This document shows positions 58,796 to 64,000 of a stretch of 64,000 nucleotides of DNA, in pieces (the stretch's first letter is position 1; every line of letters begins with the position of its first letter). The notes under the pieces were generated by a model. That model did not search any database. It was not told where the DNA came from and saw nothing but the letters and a program-made list of their open reading frames with translations. Source of the stretch: Carex sylvatica. Lineage: Eukaryota; Streptophyta; Magnoliopsida; Poales; Cyperaceae. The DNA lies in NCBI GenBank assembly GCA_964058845.1, contig CAXKVR010000376.1:151518-215517 (forward strand), in the 5' to 3' direction. The translations under genes and the position numbers were made by a program.

Positions 58796-60041
58796 GATAC
58801 GGTACATATATGTGGAAATATTAACTTATGCTTCTCCTGCTTTATCTTTCAAGAGGAATAGTAAGTAATGCCCGGAGGCATCCGTGTATTTGATGAGACA
58901 GGTGATCCTCTTTGTAGCTAGACAAAATCCTGTACATGGTTTTATAGGGTTTATACATAAATTAATAAATGCCATAGCTAATTATCAATTATTACTCTTA
59001 AACCAATTTTATCTGTCAATATATGTCTTCCATTTTCTTTATTAAGAAACCGTATGACCGGAATATCAATTTGTTGGAGGCATGGGCCGGATTAGCTCGG
59101 ATTCTGATCGAACGGTTCGGAGCTAAGCTTAAATGGTGCGTTAATGCATCCTCTAATCCAAAATCGATTCATATCATATCCTCTGCATTAACGCACGTGT
59201 GAGCTAATTTTTTCGGTCGTGTGAATAGAATTCGGGCAAATTTGGTCCACGCCTAACTCACGGGTAGAGTGAGAAAAATGGTACGGCGGAGTCCACTGTA
59301 GGTGGAGCACCCTTAAGTAATGGAGTCAATTGATCTCATTTATTTTTTATTTATTTTGTATATAGTTAAGAGTAAATTGCTATGGACAGGATAAATTTAA
59401 CTCTCATTGACAGTATAAAATTTTTATATGCTTATTCCTATTCACATTTGACCCTCATAGTCTAAAAGTCTAGCTTTGTCTCTGGTCGGCTCCGTCATGG
59501 AACGACATGGTCATGGTACAGAATGGCACGGCACGCGTGTTGATTATGTGTCATGACTCGCGTGTTCCGTGCTGTGACCATTTGCGTGTCGTGATTATTT
59601 TTAGAAAATTTGACATGACACGTCACACGAAAGATCTAATCATGGCACGGCATGGCACGGTACGTGATCACGCGAGTCACGTGTAATTAGGACCGTTAAA
59701 TCTTGACCAAATGATGAATTTTGAATAAACTAACTTAAATTATGATAAAATGATCACGGGAGTCACGTTTAGGCACGGCGTGACTATTTGCGTGTCGTGA
59801 TTATCCCTTAATATTTTAGTTACAACACAACATGTAAAAAATTAACTTGGCACAACACATCATGAATTCAAAATCACAGTGTATTAGTCGCGTCACGTTT
59901 TTTCCGCTCTACTCATGAAGTCTTTAATATTAGTGCGGATTTTAATCGGATTGTTAGATCTTTAACTCAAAATTTGAGTTACCTCAGAGGATAGAATTCC
60001 CATAATTTAATAGTAGAGCTAAGTCACGGCTACGCAACTTT
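58796..60041. other. SEX4 3' flank and repeat-rich intergenic DNA
   Basis: After the SEX4 3' UTR there is a small inverted repeat at 59136-59196 (GTGCGTTAATGCA / TGCATTAACGCAC). A GGCACG/GTGAC-rich block follows at 59500-59900, then a half element at 59964-59996 (AACTCAAAATTTGAGTT followed by ACCTCAGAGGAT). No gene seen. Confidence 0.5.
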
Positions 60042-60434
60042 CTATTTTTTTATTAATAGAAAATAAATAAATAAAATATTGAAATACGTGAATGTTTTCG
60101 GGTTTTTTTGATATGTGAGTAGAACGTGTTGTAGTATCCCGTCTGTCGGGACAAATTATCCCGTTCGAATTCACCCTTAATCTAATTATCTTGTCATAAG
60201 CTAATAAGCTAATAACAGAAGGAAAAAAAAAAGACGGACGGAAAGGGAAGACCTGTCCCACCTTTTTGAAAAAAAAAAAAAAAAAAAATTCGGATGGGAA
60301 AGAAAATCCCGTCCGAGAATTCTAAATTTTATATATTATATTATTATATTATATTATATTATATTATTTTTTGTTTTTTATATTATATTATTTTATATAT
60401 ATTATATTATATTATATAATATTTTATATATATT

Positions 60435-60665
60435 ATATATATTACATAATATTTTATATATATTATACATAATATTTTATATATATTATACATAATATTT
60501 TATATATATTATACATAATATTTTATATATATTATACATAATATTTTATATATATTATATATATTACATAATATTTTATATATATTATATATATTACATA
60601 ATATTTTATATATATTATATATATTACATAATATTTTATATATATTATATATATTATATTAATAT
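60435..60665. repeat. Tandem AT repeat, unit like ACATAATATTTTATATATAT
   Basis: About ten units, of 22 to 34 bp, of TATTATACATAATATTTTAT type. They belong to the core of element copy B. Confidence 0.8.
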
Positions 60666-60795
60666 ACTTATATATTATATTACTTTATTTTTTAATTATA
60701 TTATTATATTATATTATATTATATTACGATTTTATATATATTATATTATGATATTATTATATTTTATTTTTATTTTTAATTATATTATTATATTA

Positions 60796-61100
60796 TGAGG
60801 AGGGTTCCAATGCCTCATGTTTTTTATACTTCATCATACCTCATATGCTATATGTTCGTTTTTAAAGTCTAAATTGTCGATCCAAACCGTTCAATGTGAT
60901 ATCCATACTAAAATATGATTAGACATGAAATTTTATATTTTTTGAATTTTTTTACTATTTTTTAAGATGGGTAGAAAATCACTATTTTTTGAACAGTTCA
61001 AAAACATTGATTTTATATCTATCTTAAAAAATAGTAAAAAAATTTCAAAAATTATAACTGGAGGGTTCCAATGCCTCATCTTTTTCATACCTCATCATAT
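60796..61100. mobile_element. Palindromic MITE, end type GAGGAGGGTTCCAATGCCTC (damaged copy)
   Basis: Left end TGAGGAGGGTTCCAATGCC and left arm complete. The right arm breaks off near 61060 and is replaced by a second left end (CTGGAGGGTTCCAATGCC at about 61060-61078), as if a second copy had been truncated into it. Confidence 0.7.
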
Positions 61101-61192
61101 AATATATATATAAAACCATAATATAATAATATAAAAAACAAAAAATAATATAATAATATAATATATATAAAATCATAATATAATATAATATA

Positions 61193-61579
61193 AGAGGAGG
61201 GTTCCAATGCCTCATCTTTTTCATACCTCATCATACCTCATATTTTATATCTTCGTTTTCAAAGTTCAAATTGTCGATCCGAACCGTTCAACATAATATT
61301 TATACTAAAATATGCATGTAGATGAAATTTTATATTTTTTGAAATTTTTTACTATTTTTTAAGATAAGTACAAAATCAATGTTTTAAACTGTTCAAAAAA
61401 CAGTGATTTTCTACCCACCTTAAAAAATAGTAAAAAAAAATTCAAAAAATATAAAATTTCATCTCTAATCATATTTTAGTATAGATATCACGTTGAACGG
61501 TTTGGATCGACAATTTAGACTTTAAAAACGAACATATAACATATGAGATATGAAAGGCATGTGGCATTGGAACCCTTCT
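61193..61579. mobile_element. Palindromic MITE, end type GAGGAGGGTTCCAATGCCTC (full copy)
   Basis: Left AGAGGAGGGTTCCAATGCC, right GGCATTGGAACCCTTCT (after GTGGCATTGG). The core AATTGTCGATCCGAACCGTT and TTTTTTACTATTTTTTAAGA is mirrored. Flanks are TA repeats. Confidence 0.83.
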
Positions 61580-61764
61580 TATAATATAATAATATAATAA
61601 TATAATAATATAATTAAAATAAAAATAAAAATATAATATAATATATATAAAATAGTAATATAATATAATAATATAATATATATAAGTATATTAATATAAT
61701 ATATATAAAATCGTAATATAATATAATATAATATAATAATATAATATAATAATATAATATAATA

Positions 61765-62189
61765 GAGTTTGGCTACTATGCTTATATAAGCATATTCCCA
61801 CATATGCTTATAACTCATTTTTGTGTTTCCAATGTCCAAATAGTCAATCTGAACCGTTAGATGTGATCTCTATATTGAAATGTGCTTGGAGACCAAATTT
61901 TATATTTTTCTGATTTTTTTTACTATTTATTAAGCCACTTTGAAAATCGCTGATCCAACGGTGGCTTAACAAAACAGTAAAATTAGAAGCCACCGTTGGA
62001 TCAGAGATTTTCAAATTGGCTTAATAAATAGTAAAACAATTCAGAAAAATGTAAAAATTGGTCTCCAAGCACATTTCAATATAGAGATCACATCTAACGG
62101 TTTAGATCGACCATTTGGACATTGAAAACACAAAAATGAGTTATAAGTATATGTGGGGATATGCTTATATAAGCATAGTGGCCAACCTC
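61765..62189. mobile_element. Palindromic MITE, end type GAGTTTGGCTACTATGC
   Basis: Left GAGTTTGGCTACTATGCTTA, right GCATAGTGGCCAACCTC, with TA on both sides. The core has GTGCTTGGAGACCAAATTTT and TTTTACTATTTATTAAGCCA, as in the element at 25898. The centre pairs CCAACGGTGGC with GCCACCGTTGG. Confidence 0.85.
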
Positions 62190-62509
62190 TAATATAATAA
62201 TATAATATATAAAATTTAGAATTCTCGGATGGAATTTTCTTTTCCGTCCGAGTTTTTTTTTTTTTTTCGGAAAGGTAGGACGGGTCTTTCCTTCTCGTCT
62301 GTTTTTTTTTCTTCCGCTATTAGCTTATAACGAGATAATTAGATTAAGGGTAAACCCGGACGGGGTAATTTGTCCCGTCCCATGGGACGAGATACTACAA
62401 CCCGTTCTACGCACATATTGAAAAAAATCGAAAACATTCTCATATTTCGATATTTTATTTATTTATTTTCTATTAATAAAAAAATCGGCACGCAACTTTG
62501 TCCAGTTTC

Positions 62510-62714
62510 GTATCCTCTGCATTAACTCAAAAGGAAATATTTTGAGTTAATGAATATTGACCATCCAATCTATTTTACGATTCGTGCAGACTAAATCTGC
62601 ACTAATATTAAAGAACTCCTATATCATAAGCAAAACTGAATTGGCTCCGTTTAAAATCAGACGGTTAAAATTCATTAACTCAAAAGAATATTTTTTGAGT
62701 TAATGCAGAGGATA
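62510..62714. repeat. Small inverted-repeat element with TATCCTCTGC ends upstream of the Ole e 1-like gene
   Basis: GTATCCTCTGCATTAACTCA (62510) is mirrored by TGAGTTAATGCAGAGGATA (to 62713), with a second inner AACTCAAAAGGAAATATTTT pair. It lies about 180 bp upstream of the start codon. Confidence 0.78.
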
Positions 62715-62820
62715 TGCATTCACTTTGTCCGCCTCTCAAAGAAATAAATTAATAAAATAATGTTATTGGAACGCACGTCCGTTACAGTATAGACTATAAT
62801 GGATCTCACGTCGGTCCATC

Positions 62821-62829
62821 TTTATAAAT
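62821..62829 (+). promoter_or_regulatory. Likely TATA box of the Ole e 1-like gene
   Basis: TTTATAAATC lies 67 bp upstream of the ATG, a normal distance for a plant core promoter with a short leader ending in a GA-rich stretch. Confidence 0.4.
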
Positions 62830-62895
62830 CGATACCATGAACTCATGTTATCCTGTAAACCGTGTTCGTACCGTTGATCAGAGAGAGAAAGAGAG

Positions 62896-63073
62896 ATGGC
62901 TAGGTTTTTTATTCCTGCTTTGGTGGCTGTAGCAATGGTTTTGATGAGTGCGAATAATGCATATGGTAATTTGTGTACCACCGCGCAAGAGTTCACCATT
63001 TATGGTAAAGTGATGTGTCAAGACTGTACTCAGGGATGGAACACTTTTGCCTATGGTGCCACTCCAATTCCAG
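62896..63073 (+). CDS. Pollen Ole e 1-like secreted protein, first exon
   Basis: 59 codons plus one base, ending at a GTAAAG donor (63074). The start reads MARFFIPALVAVAMVLMSAN, a signal peptide with a likely cut after NAYG. The mature part has GKVMCQDCTQGWN and AYGATPIPG. The GKVxCQDC block followed by W and AYGA is the Ole e 1 domain start, with its conserved Cys residues. Family members are secreted, often pollen- or wall-associated, and include the olive allergen Ole e 1; their biochemical role is poorly defined. The remaining exons must lie beyond 64000 or after the MITE at 63135; none is recognisable in the window. Frame intact so far. Confidence 0.85.
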
Positions 63074-63134
63074 GTAAAGTTTTACAACATATCCAGATAT
63101 TTATAATTATTTTATTTCATGAGTTCTCTCAAAT

Positions 63135-63443
63135 CAGAGGCGAATGTAGAGAGGTCAATTGGAGTCAATTGATTTTCATTCATTTTCAAAAATTAATTAT
63201 TATATATGCTCTTTTTGTATAATTTATAATAAAATGTTATAGATATCTTAAAAATGATTCCATTAATTTTGTGAAAACTATGTATGATTGATCTCCATTC
63301 ATTTTCAAAGAAAAAACAAATTATTACACAATGTATATAATTTGAGAACTTTAGTATTTTATATATATTTTTCTAAAAGATGAGCAACTAACAACTCTCT
63401 ATATTTTTGACCCCCATTACTTTAAATGCTGTCTCCGCCCCTG
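63135..63443. mobile_element. hAT-like MITE in the first intron of the Ole e 1-like gene
   Basis: Starts CAGAGGCGAATGTAGAG, ends TGTCTCCGCCCCTG, with flanks TCTCAAAT (63127-63134) and TCTGAAAT (63444-63451), an 8-bp target duplication with one mismatch. AT-rich interior. Related to 5320-5598. Confidence 0.72.
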
Positions 63444-63451
63444 TCTGAAAT

Positions 63452-63737
63452 AGAAAAAATTAATCAATACATGTTCGACACAGTGTTGTAAATAACAGCA
63501 TGTGGTCGTTGGACAAATAGAGTATCGTCGAACGATTAATCAGAAATAATCGGGAATAATAAGCCATAATCAAGAATAATCGGCTGATTAATAGGAAAAA
63601 ATTCATAACAGTTTGATCACCGCCAACGACTAATTGGCTAATTAATCAGTCTAAACAGACGTTTTTTACAACACTGGTTCGACATGAAAAAAGGAGGCTA
63701 GAGTCACCATAAACGGCGAGAAAGAAAACAAATTATA
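63452..63737. other. Intron or intergenic DNA
   Basis: A repeated CGATTAATCAG / ATTAATCAGTC motif in both orientations (63530-63650) suggests another decayed foldback. No exon seen. Confidence 0.35.
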
Positions 63738-63740
63738 TTA

Positions 63741-64000
63741 GAGCATCTACAATACAGATTATTTTTGAATTTTTAATCCGACGTGTTAATTTCTAATTTA
63801 ATTGCTGAAGTGTACAACAATTTTTTAGTTAAAAACTTTTCTTTAAAGAAGAGATCCTTGATGTGACATAAAAATAACTAAAATTTAATTTTAGAGATGT
63901 AAGAATTAAGAAATTAAAATTTACTTGATTTCTAATTATTACTTTAAGGTTGTTTTTAATTTCAAAATTAGTAAGGAAAAAAAAAATGAAAATGCAATGG
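63741..64000. mobile_element. Tourist-like MITE, left part
   Basis: TTA followed by GAGCATCTACAATACAG, the common Tourist/Harbinger MITE end. The element runs off the window. Similar to 4311-4628. Confidence 0.5.

Larger units (their letters stand above)
60042..62489. mobile_element. MULE-like non-autonomous element with AT-repeat core (copy B), nest of three MITEs
   Basis: Same family as 49802-52129: inverted ends of about 280 bp with TTTTTTTATTAATAGAAAAT, GTCCCATGGGACG and GGACGGGTC words. Perfect 10-bp target duplication ACGCAACTTT (60032-60041 and 62490-62499). The core is made of ATTATATTAT and TACATAATATTTTATATATA repeats, interrupted by palindromic MITEs at 60796, 61193 and 61765. Non-coding. 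Confidence 0.88.

Noticed and set aside
61579..61839. Ile/Tyr-rich frame of 86 codons
   Set aside because: Reading of ATTATATTAT repeats in the core of a transposon.
1..64000. tRNA, rRNA or snRNA genes
   Set aside because: I looked for cloverleaf boxes and conserved rRNA stretches and saw none. The tRNA-Met-like word at 2489 is a primer-binding site, not a gene.

Overview
This window is AT-rich nuclear DNA of a flowering plant. Coding segments are intron-split with GT..AG borders, and the conserved genes are plant types: an RFWD3-like RING ligase, a CDC25/ACR2-like rhodanese phosphatase, mitochondrial CcmE, the xylan glycosyltransferase FRA8/IRX7, the phosphoglucan phosphatase SEX4 and a pollen Ole e 1-like protein. 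I cannot name the species. Exon borders were placed by eye from reading frame, splice sites and remembered family resemblance; no search was run.

Host genes from left to right: RFWD3-like (minus, 5' part only, running off the left edge); CDC25/ACR2-like (8607-9905, plus, 3 exons, 130 aa); CcmE (12711-14666, plus, 2 exons, 247 aa); FRA8/IRX7 (39927-41565, minus, 3 exons, 443 aa); SEX4 (52430-58795, plus, 14 exons, 374 aa); Ole e 1-like (62896-63073, plus, first exon only). They do unrelated jobs (ubiquitin signalling, thiol phosphatase or arsenate chemistry, cytochrome c maturation, cell-wall xylan, starch turnover, secreted pollen-type protein) and form no pathway cluster. 14.7-20.5 kb is nearly empty.

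The rest is mainly mobile DNA, much of it with boundaries that can be read directly. The centrepiece is a Mutator-like element (MULE) at 29242-38162, with about 220-bp inverted ends and a perfect 9-bp target duplication. It carries two convergent genes: an eight-exon plant mobile domain (PMD) gene and a MURA-type transposase. Each gene has one apparent premature stop. A smaller, internally deleted relative with the same convergent layout lies at 20519-23321. Short MULE-type and hAT-type elements crowd around the big one (28745-29231, 38257-39022, 39045-39672). Elsewhere there are a non-autonomous LTR element (2285-4297), a probable Tat/Ogre-type LTR remnant (43.3-45.0 kb), a LINE ORF2 fragment (45.38-45.68 kb), Tourist-like and hAT-like MITEs, and two copies of a 2.3-2.4 kb MULE-like family (49802-52129 and 60042-62489) that bracket SEX4. 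Each of those two has an AT-repeat core containing three nested palindromic MITEs.

The most unusual pattern is a set of 350-430 bp, almost fully palindromic elements in which the same inner cores occur with different outer ends, and the same outer end occurs with different cores. A second set of small inverted repeats shares ends close to TATCCTCTG but has a different stem in each copy.
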